Assembly (NCBI RefSeq): GCF_030435805.1
Contig: NC_081296.1
Location: 36,731,745-36,795,744, forward strand
DNA from: Mustela lutreola
Taxonomy: Eukaryota > Chordata > Mammalia > Carnivora > Mustelidae
Reading direction: 5' to 3'
DNA length: 64,000 nt
Position 1 is the first letter of the stretch; every line of letters begins with the position of its first letter. The position numbers and the translations under genes are program-made. The notes beneath the pieces were generated by a model that did not search any database, was not told the DNA's origin, and was given only the letters and a program-made list of their open reading frames with translations. Shown piece by piece: positions 52,341-64,000 of this stretch.

Positions 52341-54607
52341 AGAGAAGTGGTGGGACCCTCTAGCTCCCCGGGTGTCGTCCCTCTGGCTGGACCCTGCTAG
52401 GGAAAGGAACTGAACCAGACGCAGTCAGGGAGACCCCCCCAGTGTCGGGGAGAGAACCGACTTCAACTGAGGGGGAAGTGTGGCTACCCCATCCCGCAGT
52501 CTTGGGAAGACATCTTCCTTGAGTCACGTTAGGAAAGGAGGTGAAAACAACATAATGGAGAGGTGGAAGCCTCTGCTGGGAAGGAGGAATGTGGGAAGAT
52601 CCCAAGTTCAGCTCTCCTCCCACCCCTCTACCCCTTCCCCAGCCTCCGCTGAAGAGCCAAACTAGCCTACGAGGTGTAGGAGACCCACTGAGATTCGCTA
52701 GGAAAGGAAGGTTGGGAGAGGGTGGGTAGCCAACGCACACTGAAATATGGACTTGATAAGAATGCCACACCTTGGCCACGGGTCTAGTTTGGACTGGGAT
52801 TTGGCTAGATAGGAGAGAGAGCCCAAGTTTAGGGAGTGGAGAGAGCCTGAGGGTCTTGAAGCTCAAGAAGTGCGATCTGATGGACCTGTGTGTGTTGTTA
52901 GGGTAGTTGAGACGTGTTGACCTTTGAGCTGGCCTGATCTTTTGAGGAAAGGATCGCGGAAGAAGTCTTCCTACTTAAAGCTGAAACCTTTCTACCTTTG
53001 AGCTGAGGGTGCAGGGGTATTCTTTTTCCCCAGTAAAGGGCTTTGGAAAGCCTGTGAAGCTTGTTAGCTCCAGATCTCCTGTGCCTCTTATTTTATGTCT
53101 GCTTAAAACCAGTTCTAGGGAAGCTTAATTGCGCTGACTGGTGATTTATGAGCCCCGAGGTTTCTGCTCTGTCAGGATGTCACCAGGCGCATTAACTTGT
53201 CATGCTTGTATTTTATTCTGGTCACTGGCAGCTGCAAAGTTTCCTGCAGGTATCGGGGAAGTACTTAGAGGGGTCCTCCTGCAACTCTCTGCATGAGTTT
53301 TCTCACCTTGAATTCCTTTAAGGATCAGAGCAAAGACAGGAGACCAGCAGGGAATAATTGTATACTATCAGGTCAACATTCTATCCCTCTTTCTTGGTCT
53401 CAAGGTATTTAGTCAAAGGGAGCCCTCAGGGCAAATTTTAGTAGCTTGGTCTTTGTAATGTCCTGAACGTTTCTCTTGCGGCTTAATGCTTCTTGATGGA
53501 ACCTTTGCAGGGACCTTGTCTCTTATGTAATGCCTTCATCTCTATTAGTTGAGTAAAGAAAAAAACATTTGCATCTTTTTTTTCTGTCAGTGTCATCTGG
53601 TAAGAGTTTAATTTAATTACAAAACTGCTTTATAACACTGGACTTTGAGTTTTAGTAAGGATCTAGTGGTCTCTTGGAATGCGTTCTGTGTAATGGTTGG
53701 CTTTTTTTTTTCTTTTTCCTGTCAGAATCAGAAATAAAATGTCTGTTTCTATCTGAGAGGCAGTCCTCCGGAAATGCAGAGAATTTGTCTCCAGCGGTAG
53801 CAGTGGACGAGATAATTGGCGCTGCTCTGTATTAATAGCATCTTGAAAGTCTTAGGCTTAAACCACATCTTCAGCCCCAGGAGTGATTGTGCAAATTGTG
53901 GTAGAAGTAACTTCTGCATTCAAGCGAGACAGTCTGTCCGTCAGGCAGCTCCAGGATATGGCAGGACAGGAAGCAGCTGTGGTCCTGTAAAGAGCAGCAT
54001 CTGGTGGGGAATCCTGTGTGGGAAGACGGAAGCTGGCTGGCTGTGACTCTGCTCCTTCTTATGCTGGACTGGGTTTTTCCTCTTGGCACACAGCCCCACG
54101 GGGAGAAGGAGCTTTGGACATGGGGCCTTCAAGCTCTCCTGGAGAGCCGCCCTCCCCGTCCTTGTGATGGAAGTGTTTGCTTCCCTGACTGCCAGGGCTG
54201 GGACATTGGGAGGGTGTAGCCCTGGGGTGACTGGGTGTGAGCCCAGCTTCATTTACCCAGGGTGTTAACACAGAGCTCAGGAGAGAGTTAGGGGAATGGC
54301 GATAGGCTCCACAACTGTCACACCTAGCTAGCTTTCAGAGCAGAGTCATGTTTTCTGTCACTCCATGGTGGGTCATGAAAGTATGCTTAATGTTCAGAGT
54401 CCATGGTGGACTGTTAAAGAGTCAGGGCATCCTCAGAAATCTATTGTAACCCCTTAGTCTAGAGAGGAGGAAACCAGGAACCCGGTGAGGATGGGGCATG
54501 CTAGAGTTACTAACTAATTCGCAGCAGGAAGGAGCACATACTGGTCTTAAACTGCATTGGGGTTATTTAGGCCTGCTAAGGAAAGAATGTATCTTCATCA
54601 TCACTGC

Positions 54608-54802
54608 CCCTATTTTTTTTTTAAGATTTTATTTATTTGTTTATTTGACAGAGAGAGAGATTCATTGAGAGAGGGAACACAAGCAGGGGGAGTGGGAGAG
54701 GGAGAAGCAGGCTCCCAGTTGAGGCGGGAGCCTGATATGGAGCTCGATCTCAAGACCTGAGCCTAAGGGAGATGCCCAACAATTGAGCCACCCAGGTGCC
54801 CC
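54608..54802 (-). repeat. CAN-type SINE in SCAMP2 intron 1
   Basis: Poly(T) to GAGCCACCCAGGTGCCCC; flanks ACTGCCCC on both sides. Confidence 0.92.
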
Positions 54803-57321
54803 AACTGCCCCCATTCTTGAAATGAGAATACTGGTAGGGTTGATTAGTACTAGTTAAGTGAGTTTTAATTAGTACTCACTAATTAGTGTTAGCTACGCAA
54901 ATCCCTCCCCCTACCACAGTGTGTGGGGCTGGAATAATACAGATTATACTGTGCTTTTTAGCAGCATAGCTTCTGAGTAAGACTGGTCCTGAAAGCTACT
55001 CAGGGTTATGTAATCAAATAAATTTGGGAATCACTCTGTATTCCATTTTTGTTGCAGATTGGCAAGGCTTGTTATTTTGTGAAAGGCTCTGAGCAATCTT
55101 ACAGTAACGACATTTGCTTAACTTTGTCTGACCCACCACTTCCCAAAGTTATCCAGCCATGGAATCCTTTTTCTGCCAGCTCTTGTAATAGGCCATGCAA
55201 CTTCCGCTGTGCCTTTAAATTTAAAGAAGCCTAGGCTTCTTTGCCTAGAGTTATAATTGGGATTCTTAGCAAACTCCCTGCTCAGTAAGAGCTGTGAGCA
55301 CAGAGTTGTCACAAGAGCGCAGCAAAGCTTTTTACCAAACTTCCAGGAGGAAGCAGGAAACTGCAAGCCAAGGATTACGGATTTCACAACCTCCCCAGCA
55401 CTCCCTCACCCCCCTGTTATTGTGGTGCCTCTGCTCCGCCCTCTCTTGGTTTGCTCCCCAAAGCTCTCAGGAAGGGCTTGTTGGGTGGGGAAGGAGAGGG
55501 CTGGAGGTGGGCACTGGCGCACGGTTGGAGTTTTCAGCAGCCTGCTGGCAAGCAGGTCACCCAGGCCCGTGCCAGGGCCACTTTCCTCCTGGGCACATCT
55601 GCCACGTTGCCTCAGGCAGACGGCGTTGATCTCGAGGAGGGGGAGTAAAGTGGCTGGCGGCACTTGAACAGACAAAACCTTTCAGTGTCGTGCGTGTTGC
55701 CAGATCACACAATATCACTTTGACACTTGCCTCCTCGAAATTAAAAGATAGTCTCAGCAGTGTGGCTGCTTCCCAAGGATTTAAAACGTTTCTCTCCTGT
55801 GGGAGGAGAAAGTGGTGGCAGAAACGTGATTTGGGCATGAACTAAGCTCCCTGCTCAGACATGGAGGCTTTGCCACTTCCCAGAGAGGGTGGGCTCCAGC
55901 TTGACTCTAACTGTCGGGATTCTTAAACCCACCAGATGGGCCCATTAGAACTTTCCTGCGGAATAGGAGCACTGTCTCGAGAAAGTTGAAAACGGTGAAG
56001 TTCAGACAGTGGGAGTCCAGGCAGCTGCCAGACTGGGGTGTTGGGGGTGGGAGTCGTCTCCCTGCCTCTCGGGCTGGCACCTGGAGCCAGGCTGGGTGCT
56101 AGAAAGTGCCTGGCTGGAAACACAGCGGAACTGGAGCCCCACACTTCTGTTGTCTTTGCGGCTACTTGGGAGTAGGATAATCCCATGTTCCGAGCAGTGA
56201 TAATACTTAACCAGGACAAACAAGGGGTTCTCACCACTCTTTCAGAAAAGAGCGCAGTGTGCATTAGCAAGGCATGACCTGTCCAGCAGTGCTCCCTTGA
56301 GATGCTGACACATTTAGGCACATCACTGAGCTCCTGACGCTCCAAGGGCCGGCACAGGAGACAGGGTAAATGAGCAGCACATGACCTGCCAGAGCTTCTG
56401 ATCTGTTCACGGTAATGCTGGGTATGATGAGGGCAGTGAAGACTTGCCAGAAGGAGCTGTGAGGGATCTGAGGAGGAAAGGTAGAGTCCTGTGGTAGACA
56501 GGGATAGGCGTGGTGCAGAGAGCCCGCTGGATGGGAAGAGAGGGTAGTTCCTATTTCAGGTAACGAAGCTTCCACATACTGTTGCTGCCCAGCCCCAGTC
56601 ACGTCCCCCCCCACCCCAACTTCTCCCACTGTGGGCCTGGGCACATCCGCTACTTGAGGCACACTCAGTTGCTTGGCCCAGTCACTCTGGTTGTTCTCTC
56701 TGTCCTGGACTCTTTAACACTGGGACTCTCACAACCTTCCACCTGTTTGCAGGCTGTGAAACCTGGAGTTCCGTCCTTGACTTTGTTCTCACTGTAGACC
56801 TCTCTGAGTAAGTGCTTCCACTTGCATTGTAGCCGGCATATGGGGTGCAGGACCACGTGGCCCCGGGGACCCAAACAAAGCAGGTTCAGCCACTTGCCCC
56901 TGAGTAAATCCAGAGGCAGAGAGATGAGCGGTGGTGAGACGGAAGATGGCGGGCTAGCATCTCAAAGACATCTCCAAAGCGTTGGGGGGAGGGAAGACTT
57001 CCAGGTTTATCTCAGGAAAGTTTGGGACAAAGGTCAGTCTGATAGTTAAATCACTTATTGTCTTCAAGTCAATCATATGTGGAGTCTTGTGGCTCAGACA
57101 GCCCTTGTTGCTTCAGGGGGTAGTTCACGTTCCGGCAGAGGCCGCTTTGCCCTCAGGGTCTTCAGCCTGCACCCTGGGAGGAGCTGAGAAGTAGCAGCCA
57201 GCTAGAATGCTTGAGGTCATAACTGGGCGAGTGGGGACTGAGGGTGGGGGGTGGGTGTTGTCCTCTCCCACTGTGGTTTCCAAGTAGCATCTGCTTCCCC
57301 GCCATCCCAGGTCTACAGCTC

Positions 57322-57380
57322 TAGGGGCACCAGGCTCGCTCAGCTGGTAGAGCACGACTCTTGATTGTTGTGAGTTCAAG
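57322..57380 (+). repeat. Short tRNA-Lys-type SINE fragment
   Basis: GGGGCACCAGGCTCGCTCAG then GGTAGAGCACGACTCTTG; stops inside the tRNA-like part. Confidence 0.8.
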
Positions 57381-58010
57381 AAAACAGATAAACCAACCAT
57401 ATCCAGGACTCTAGCCCTCCCCTCCTCCTGAGCTTCAGACCAGTATTCCCACATCTTGCCTGCAGGTTGCCTGACAGTCAAGCAGACCTCATCCACAGGT
57501 ATCTCCAGACCAGCTCAGTATCTTCTCCGGGCCTCTCCCTGCTCCCACACACCCACTCCTGAAAAACTTGTTCTTCTTCCCCTGTGATCACTGCCCTTGT
57601 TCACCAGTCACCCAAGCTGGCCACCCTGTCCCTCAACTTCCCTTTCCCCTTTCTGGCTCAGAGAGTGGCGGAGCCCATGGCATCTCCCCAAGCAAGGTGT
57701 CTGGAGTCTGTCCCCCCTTCTCCACTCCCAGCTGTCATGCCAGTTCTCTCTGTCACCCCTGTGGACTGTGGTCCCGTCCAGGCCTCTCTCCCCGCTCACT
57801 GCACTGTCCTCACTGTGGCAGACACCCGTCTCCAGTTGTTCAGCACTGCCCACAGGTGGAGTCCAAACTCTGGCAGCCCTGCTTCAGGCTGGTTCCTTGG
57901 CATTCCTGGCTCCTCTCTCTCTACTCTTCACTCCACAGCGATCGGAGCCTTCTCCTGTGTAGAGGCTGCTTTTATTATTTATTTATTTTTATGATTTATT
58001 TTATTTTATT

Positions 58011-58199
58011 TTTCTAAAGATTTTATTTATTTATTTGATAGAGATCACAAGTAGGCAGAGAGACAGGCAAGAGAAAGGAGGAAGCAGGCCCCCCCGCTGA
58101 GCAGAGAGCCTGATGTGGGGCTTGATCTTAGGACCCTGGGATCATGACCCAAGCCGAAGGCAGAGGCTTTAATCAAACCCTGAGCCACCCAGGTGTCCC
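58011..58199 (-). repeat. CAN-type SINE
   Basis: CTAAAGATTTTATTTATTTA to GAGCCACCCAGGTGTCCC; flanks GATTTATTTTATTTT. Confidence 0.92.
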
Positions 58200-58210
58200 G
58201 ATTTATTTTA

Positions 58211-58380
58211 TTTTTTAAAGATTGTTTAGAGCAAGGGTAGGGGCAGAAGGAGAGGGAGAATCTCAAGCAGATCCCCCATTAAGCACAGAGCCCAACCCTC
58301 ATCTTGATCTCACCACCCCGAGATCATGACCTGAGCCGAAACCAAGAGTCAAATGCTTAACTGAGCCACTCAGGCGCCCC
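58211..58380 (-). repeat. Older CAN-type SINE
   Basis: AAAGATTGTTTAGAGCAAGG to GAGCCACTCAGGCGCCCC. Confidence 0.87.
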
Positions 58381-58392
58381 TAGAAGCTGGTC

Positions 58393-58618
58393 TTATTTAT
58401 TTATTTATTAAGATTTTTTTTTTTTTAAATTTATTTATCAGAGAGAGAGAGAGGGAGAGAGAGCAAGCACAGGCAGACAGAATGGCAGGCAGAGGCAGAG
58501 GGAGAAGCAGGCTCCCTGCTGAACAAAGGAGCCCGATGTGGGACTCGATCCCAGAATGCTGGGATCATGACCTGAGCCGAAGGCAGTTGCTTAACCAACT
58601 GAGCCACCCAAGCGCCCC
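58393..58618 (-). repeat. CAN-type SINE
   Basis: Flanks TAGAAGCTGGT on both sides. Confidence 0.92.
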
Positions 58619-59499
58619 TAGAAGCTGGTTTTAAGCGTCAGACTTGAGCACTGGAAACCTGAGTCAGGTAAAAGGACCCACAGTGACCCCTATAGCTGAA
58701 TGCAAACAAGCTTGTTAAGTGACCCAGCGCAGAAGATCCCTGAGCCCTGGCTGACCAAACAGGCTGCTTACACCCAGGCACAGGTACCAAAAAAGGAAAA
58801 TTCCATACATTCTCATACCTTCTCACTTCCCCTTCCTGACAGCCCCCTCTCCCCTGCCCTGCCTCATGGCAGATTGTCTCTCCTTTGCTGTCCTGCCTGC
58901 TGCTCCCTTGCAGGGTTTTCAGTAAACTTCAATGTCCTTGGTCCTACCTTGGGTGAATTCTGGCAGCCCCCCGACTGGGTTGCCCCACATCCTGTAGCGC
59001 TGCTGTGCCTTTGCAAATGCTGCTCTTGCCTCCCTCCTCCATGCTTGCTACACGTCTGTCATCACTCAAGATCCAGCTCAGGCAGCGCCTGAATATACTG
59101 CCTTCCCTGCCTCCCCAAGCACTTAGTCCCTTCTTCCCCCGTGAAGGTGCCTGGCCTTGCCTGCTTCCAGGGTGCCTCCTGCCACACTTCCCCTCCTGCC
59201 TACTGGTTCTCTGCACTGTCTGCTTCTTGAGGACAGGAACCAAGGCTTTTTTCCAGCATCCTAGCCCTGTGCTTGGTGTTGGATGGTTTGCGTAGGGAGG
59301 AGACAAAGGTGGAAGGAGGGGGCAGGTGGTCAGTGTGACGGCAGACAGGCCGGGCGCCAGGGCCAGGAAGGCCTTGGGAGCCCAGCCAGTGTTTTAGCCT
59401 CACTTTCCTGGGCTGCAGGAGAGAGAGGCCGTGCCTGCACCTTGCTCATTTGGTGGGTCCTCAGGCTCTTTTTAAAAATGAGTGGGTACATGTGCTTTG

Positions 59500-59790
59500 A
59501 AGGGAAAAATAATGTAATCACATGGAAAATTTGGAAGACAAAATAGATCATTGCAATTTCTTGCCTTTTGAAACCATTGCTATTTTGATGCATTTTCCTG
59601 CTAGTCTCTTCATATGAGCGCTTTTGACAAAATTGTTATTTGGGATTCATATAACAAAGCACTTTTCTGTGTTGCTGCCCTGTGTCCGTAGCTATGATTT
59701 TTAACGGTTGTTTAGGCCATCAGGGGGGATGTGTACCAAAACATTCTTTGCTCACTGTCATTGGATATTTAAGTTGATTCTGGGTTTTTA
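59500..59790 (-). repeat. Ancient LINE-like fragment, continued after two SINEs at 60227-60290
   Basis: AAAATTTGGAAGACAAAATA and, after the SINEs, GGTGCAATAAACATCTTTGC are typical of old L1-type 3' ends in antisense. Weak evidence. Confidence 0.35.
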
Positions 59791-59829
59791 AAAAATTTTT
59801 ATTTATTTATTTTTTTGGTAAATTTTCTT

Positions 59830-60019
59830 TTTAAAGATTATATTTATTTATTTGACAGAGAGAGATCACAAGTAGGCAGAGAGGCAGGCAGAGAGAGAGA
59901 GAGGAGGAAGCAGGCTCCCTGCTGAGCAGAGAGCCCGATGCAGGACTCGATCCCAGGACCCTGAGATCATGACCTGAGCCGAAGACAGCGGCCTAACACA
60001 CTGAGCCACCCAGGCGCCC
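59830..60019 (-). repeat. CAN-type SINE
   Basis: TTTAAAGATTATATTTATTT to GAGCCACCCAGGCGCCC; flanks ATTTTTTTGGTAA. Confidence 0.93.
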
Positions 60020-60039
60020 TATTTTTTTTGGTAATTTAT

Positions 60040-60226
60040 TTCTTAGAGAGAGAGAGAGTGAGAGTGAGTTGGGGGAGAGGCAGAGGGAAAGGGAGAGACA
60101 GAATCTCAAGCAGACTCCTCGCTGAGCGCGGAACCCGACGCAGGGCTCCATCTCACCACCCTGAGATCATGACCTGAGTGGAAACCAAAATCAAATGCTC
60201 AACCAACTGAGCCACCCAGGTGCCTC
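60040..60226 (-). repeat. Older CAN-type SINE
   Basis: TTAGAGAGAGAGAGAGTGAG to GAGCCACCCAGGTGCC. Confidence 0.88.
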
Positions 60227-61449
60227 TGATTTTTTCCCTCCTGGGGAATACTGGTGCAATAAACATCTTTGCAGATCCAGATTTTTATGTATTTTTATCC
60301 TCTTTCCCCAGGATGGGTTCTCAGGTAAGAGAGTACCAAGGTTCACTGTCGCTCTTTTCACTTGGGACCCAGCCAGCCAGTCTGGGGACGATTGCCCTTT
60401 TTTTGTCATATGACACACAGCCTTGTCTCCAAAGCAAATAGGATTTCACGGAGGTTCCAAAGTCTTGGTAACTGCCTCTCAGAGAGAATGGCTGAGTGTT
60501 TTGTTGTTGTTGTTATTCATTAGGTGTTTATTTAATGTGTTTATTTGGAGCCTGAAATAAATCCCACACGGGGAGCTTGGGTGGAGTGTAGGATGGCAAA
60601 GTCACAGCTCAAGCGCAGCCAGGACCTGTGACATGGAAAGTGACTGCCAGACTGGAAACAAGTATGTTTTTCCCCGGCCCTTCTCGGCTGAGCTCCAGCC
60701 TGCCTGCCTGCCTGCCCGCCTCTTTTCCCTTTGTTCCCTGACACTGCATCTCCACGAAGGGTTCCCCTTCTCCAGTGGTGGTGGGCCTCTCTTCCCCTCC
60801 GGGGTCCTCCCTTCTCCTCCCCTCCCTTCTTCACTCTGCCCTGGGCTCTTGTGCTGTGCACACGTCTCTGCTAGGATCATCGATCATTGGCTCTGGGAGG
60901 GCAACGCACCCTCTTTGTCTTGGTGTGTCCCTCACACCCGGGCTGTTCCCCGAATGGAAAGAACTGAGTGCAGGCGTGTTTTCTTTGTTACAGATTCGGC
61001 AAAGGGCATCAGGCAGTTTGAGTCCTTTGTGTACCAAATGGGTTTTGGGTTACCTCTCTATAGGTGAAACTCAGCTCTTGCCATCTCTTGAAATAACTAC
61101 TTGACCCACTTACAAGTCAGCTGACGTTTGGTGAATAGGAAAGGACGTAGCTTCTGTGGACTTCTTATTTGTGGTTCGGAGTAGAAGCCAAGGGTCTTCA
61201 TTCAGACCAGCCAGTGTGGTCTTTCATACAAGACTCTGCATGTCTCCTGCCATGAGTATCCCCCAAGGACTTCCTGAAGTCCAGGAATAAAAAACCAAAC
61301 AGAAACCGTTGTCCTGGTTCTGCCCCATCTGTGTTCCTCAGGAGCAGGGTTCCTTCATTCAGTCACACATGGAGCACCTTCTGTTTGTCAACTGCAACAG
61401 GCTTTGGGGGTGCACTGCTGAACAAGCCTTCCCCTCTCAGGCTTGCCAC

Positions 61450-61560
61450 TATGTTCCTGAAGATAGACAAATTCAGGATCCAGCTCAGCCACTATCCCTG
61501 TGATCTTGGACAAACCTACTTCCCCTTTGTGAGCTGGGGCTTGCTCCAGCCTCAAACTAA
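61450..61560 (+). repeat. MIR-like fragment in SCAMP2 intron 1
   Basis: GATCCAGCTCAGCCACTATC followed by CTGTGATCTTGGACAAACC. A separate CCTGGCACATAGTAGATCCC near 61900 may be another fragment. Confidence 0.5.
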
Positions 61561-64000
61561 AGAGAATCATTCCTTGCAGGGTGGTCATGATGTTGAAGTT
61601 GGGGATGGGGGGGTATAGCTTTTCTTGGCCAGGGCTGCTCAGCTGAGCTGCAGAGCACGGAAGCTGGTTGAAGTGAGGGTTTTCTCCATTCTCTCAAGGA
61701 TGGATTAGAACCAGATCTATTGTAGATGCACGGGGGGAGAAGGCAACTCATTGCAGACAGTGACTGCCTTAGGGCGTTGGGCCATAATTCTTCCAAGGAA
61801 TCAGGTTGAAGAAGGCTGGTAGAACCTTCATATCTGATGGCTTGAAAACGTGACCTGTTCTGGGGTGACTAGAACTTCACTCTAGCATCACTGTGTAATC
61901 CTGGCACATAGTAGATCCCCAGTAAATGTCAGCTCCCTTCCTCTCCCACCAGGCCTAAGCTTCTCATCTTTCAGAAGGAGCCCAGGCCTTCCCGAGTGTT
62001 CTAGGCCCCTCTTCTGAGGCAGGGTGCTCCTGGGCCCTGGGGCTGCTGCAGTGGCACGGGCGCCCCCTAGCTTTTTGGGCAGTACCTCCCCAGAGAAAGT
62101 GGAGAAGAGCACGCAGCAGGTCCTCTCGAACATCAGCTTCAAGATCCCATGAGCTTCTGCTTCACATCAGGCCCTTCACCAAACACTAGGAGCTGGAAGT
62201 TTGAACTAGACACAGAGGCATCTGGCCACAGAGGTTTACGGCCTGCTAGCTGAGACAGTATTTGTGGTGAGTCTGGTGAGGGGTCCAGAACCGAGTGCTG
62301 AAGATTTTAGAGAAAAGGAGAGAGCTCACTATAAGCAGAGTAGTCAGCTCACCAACCCCCAGAATCCTCTTCTGGCTGACCTTGGTAAAGGAAGTGACCT
62401 CTCTTCATGGTCTGGAGGTTGCCTGTTAAGACGTATGCGCCTCAGGCAGACATGTGGGCCAGCACCGAAAACTGCTACCAGAGCCACCTCTCTGTCCTCT
62501 GTCCTGTGACACAGACTCAGGTAACCAGTTCCCTGGATGGTGGATCTGATTTCAGTGACTTCAGCTCACACAGTCTGCTGTGGCTTGGTGCTTTGCTGAG
62601 TCGAAAAGGGGAACAGAGCCCGAGCCCCAAATCTTTCTTGCAAGAAGCCAGCCCAGTGATTCTGGGAGAAATCTGCTAGTCTTTCATCCAGTGAATAACC
62701 TCAAGGCCAGTTCCTCCAGCTCAGCTGGCCTTCTGAACCTCACCTTGTCATTTTGTCCTAAGTTTCAGGGGCCACTAGATGGGGATGGTGGCCAGCAGAG
62801 AGCACATAGCCAGGTGGCCTCTCTGCAGAGGAAATTGGGTGGGGTACAGAGAGATGAGGTATCCAGAGAGAAGAAGGGAGTTGGAGCTGCATGCCCAGCT
62901 CTGGGCTAGGCCCAGGGGCCAGCCAGCCAGTCTCACTGGTCAGGAATCGGAGGCCCAGGTGGGAAGACGAAAATTGGTGTGTGTGAAAAACATCAGAAAG
63001 AACACTCACAGCTGACCCTTGGTTTTGTGAATGTACAGAATAGGGAGCCAGCCATTTTGAGACTTAAGACAAGTACAGTGCCATGGTGAGGGTCTGTTTC
63101 CACATCTGACATGTAAGGGGATTGTCCTCTGAAGGTCTGTCTCATGTGAATACCGTGTTTGAGAATCCATTTAGTGGAGGTGAAGCTGGGCCAGCAGAAC
63201 GGGAGCATGTGGACTGTAGTGAGGGTTGGGGGTTGGGAGGGTTAGATACACAGAGGCAGGCCAGGGGAGGCCTTGTAACCGGGAACTTGGCAGAGTCCAG
63301 TGGCCCTGAGCCCATCCTTTACAGCTGTGGAGTTGGACCTGAGCCCCGTACCTATTACATATGGCGAAGGGGGAGGGGAAGGGATGGATGATAAAGGGTG
63401 CGGAGGGGGCAGGATGAGGCCACTGCCTGTTGACCGTGGGCCAGCAGGGGCCTGCTGGGGAGAAGGAGATGACAGGGAGTGCTGTGCAGGCCCTAGGCCA
63501 GAGGGCTGGCCTTGGCAGAGGTCAGATGGGGAAGGGAAGACTCAGGAAGGAAAACTCAAGAAAAGCCTGTGTTCTGAGGACATTTTTGGATTTTTTGAAA
63601 AGAATCCAGAAAAAAAACCCCAAAACATTTTCCCGGCTTTTCATCTGAGCCCTTCATGCCTCTCTATTCCTAGCAAGTGTGCCTGATTTAATAAAACCAG
63701 CACTGGCAGCCAGCAGCACGTTTTTGTTCCAGAACCTTAAACTGTCCTTTAAAAATGGAGAGGAATAAGTGCTTCCTGTAAAATAATAAATACAACAGTA
63801 GAGAAAGGTTATGAAGTAAAAAATAATTCTCTACACCACCCCCCCCCGCGGCCCCCCACACCCCCAGTCCCTGGAGGTAAATGCTGTGAACCATTTTGAA
63901 TCTGGAAAGGACACTAACAAGGACATGGGTGGTGTCTATTCCGAGGTCTCATAGTGGGAACCTTGTTCTGGGTCTCTCCTGGGAAGTCATTGGGGCTGAA

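Larger units (their letters stand above)
52140..64000 (+). other. SCAMP2: SCAMP2 intron 1 (incomplete)
   Basis: From the exon 1 donor to the window end. Frames up to 149 codons occur (for example near 57568-58017) but lack splice context or any known domain. The SINE content is low and is listed separately. The unnamed stretches 52340-54607, 54803-57321, 58619-59500 and 60290-64000 show no recognisable gene. Confidence 0.8.

Noticed and set aside
57568-58017. Three overlapping frames of 121-149 codons in SCAMP2 intron 1
   Set aside because: Compositionally biased (Ser/Pro/Cys/Leu), present in all three frames at once, no known domain, and no splice context.
52140-64000. Search for SCAMP2 exon 2 (expected start DPSVTQLT)
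   Set aside because: No acceptor followed by this coding sequence was found, so the exon probably lies beyond the window.

Overview
This window is mammalian nuclear DNA from a carnivore. The evidence is the very high density of tRNA-Lys-derived CAN-type SINEs: a tRNA-like head with GGCGCCTGGGTGGCTCAG, a CT-rich middle, and a tail with AAATAAATAAAATCTTT plus poly(A). Many copies are nearly identical and carry perfect target-site duplications. The subfamily differs from the common dog consensus and fits arctoid carnivores, most likely a mustelid; the species is an inference. Introns, CpG-island promoters, MIR, L2, L1 and MER5A relics complete the picture.

Four protein-coding genes are readable exon by exon. 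They match the block at human 15q24 (COX5A, FAM219B, MPI, SCAMP2), read here in the opposite direction to the human reference. COX5A (+) runs from 2590 to about 18242, with four coding exons and a fifth, non-coding exon. FAM219B (+) has five coding exons from 34261 to 37647 and probably a 2.4 kb 3' UTR ending near 40108. MPI (-) has eight coding exons from 49007 down to 41616. SCAMP2 (+) contributes only its first coding exon (52083-52139); the rest of the window to 64000 is its first intron. FAM219B and MPI converge tail to tail, with about 1 kb between their predicted ends. MPI and SCAMP2 diverge, with start codons about 3.1 kb apart.

Layout: 1-2150 is intergenic. 2150-3200 is the COX5A CpG island. 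3200-18240 is the SINE-rich COX5A body. 18240-33100 is intergenic and almost solid SINE with one broken L1. 33120-33735 is an antisense solo-LTR-like fossil. 33880-34700 is the FAM219B CpG island. 34.7-49 kb holds FAM219B and MPI and has far fewer SINEs. 49-51.9 kb holds L2 and MIR relics. 51.9-52.3 kb is the SCAMP2 promoter, followed by intron 1.

The genes do not form an operon-like unit. COX5A is a nuclear-encoded subunit of mitochondrial complex IV, MPI interconverts fructose-6-phosphate and mannose-6-phosphate, SCAMP2 is a vesicle-trafficking membrane protein, and FAM219B is poorly characterised. I see no new enzymatic system. The least ordinary signals are two truncated small-RNA retrocopies with intact target-site duplications: a 33-nt U2 snRNA fragment in a COX5A intron and an about 90-nt 5S rRNA fragment in the predicted FAM219B 3' UTR. 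Others are a GC-AG intron with a tandem acceptor in FAM219B, repeated SINE insertion into the same target site at two places, a SINE whose 3' half has been tandemly duplicated, and a 48-bp duplication in MPI intron 2 carrying two consensus-like decoy donor sites.
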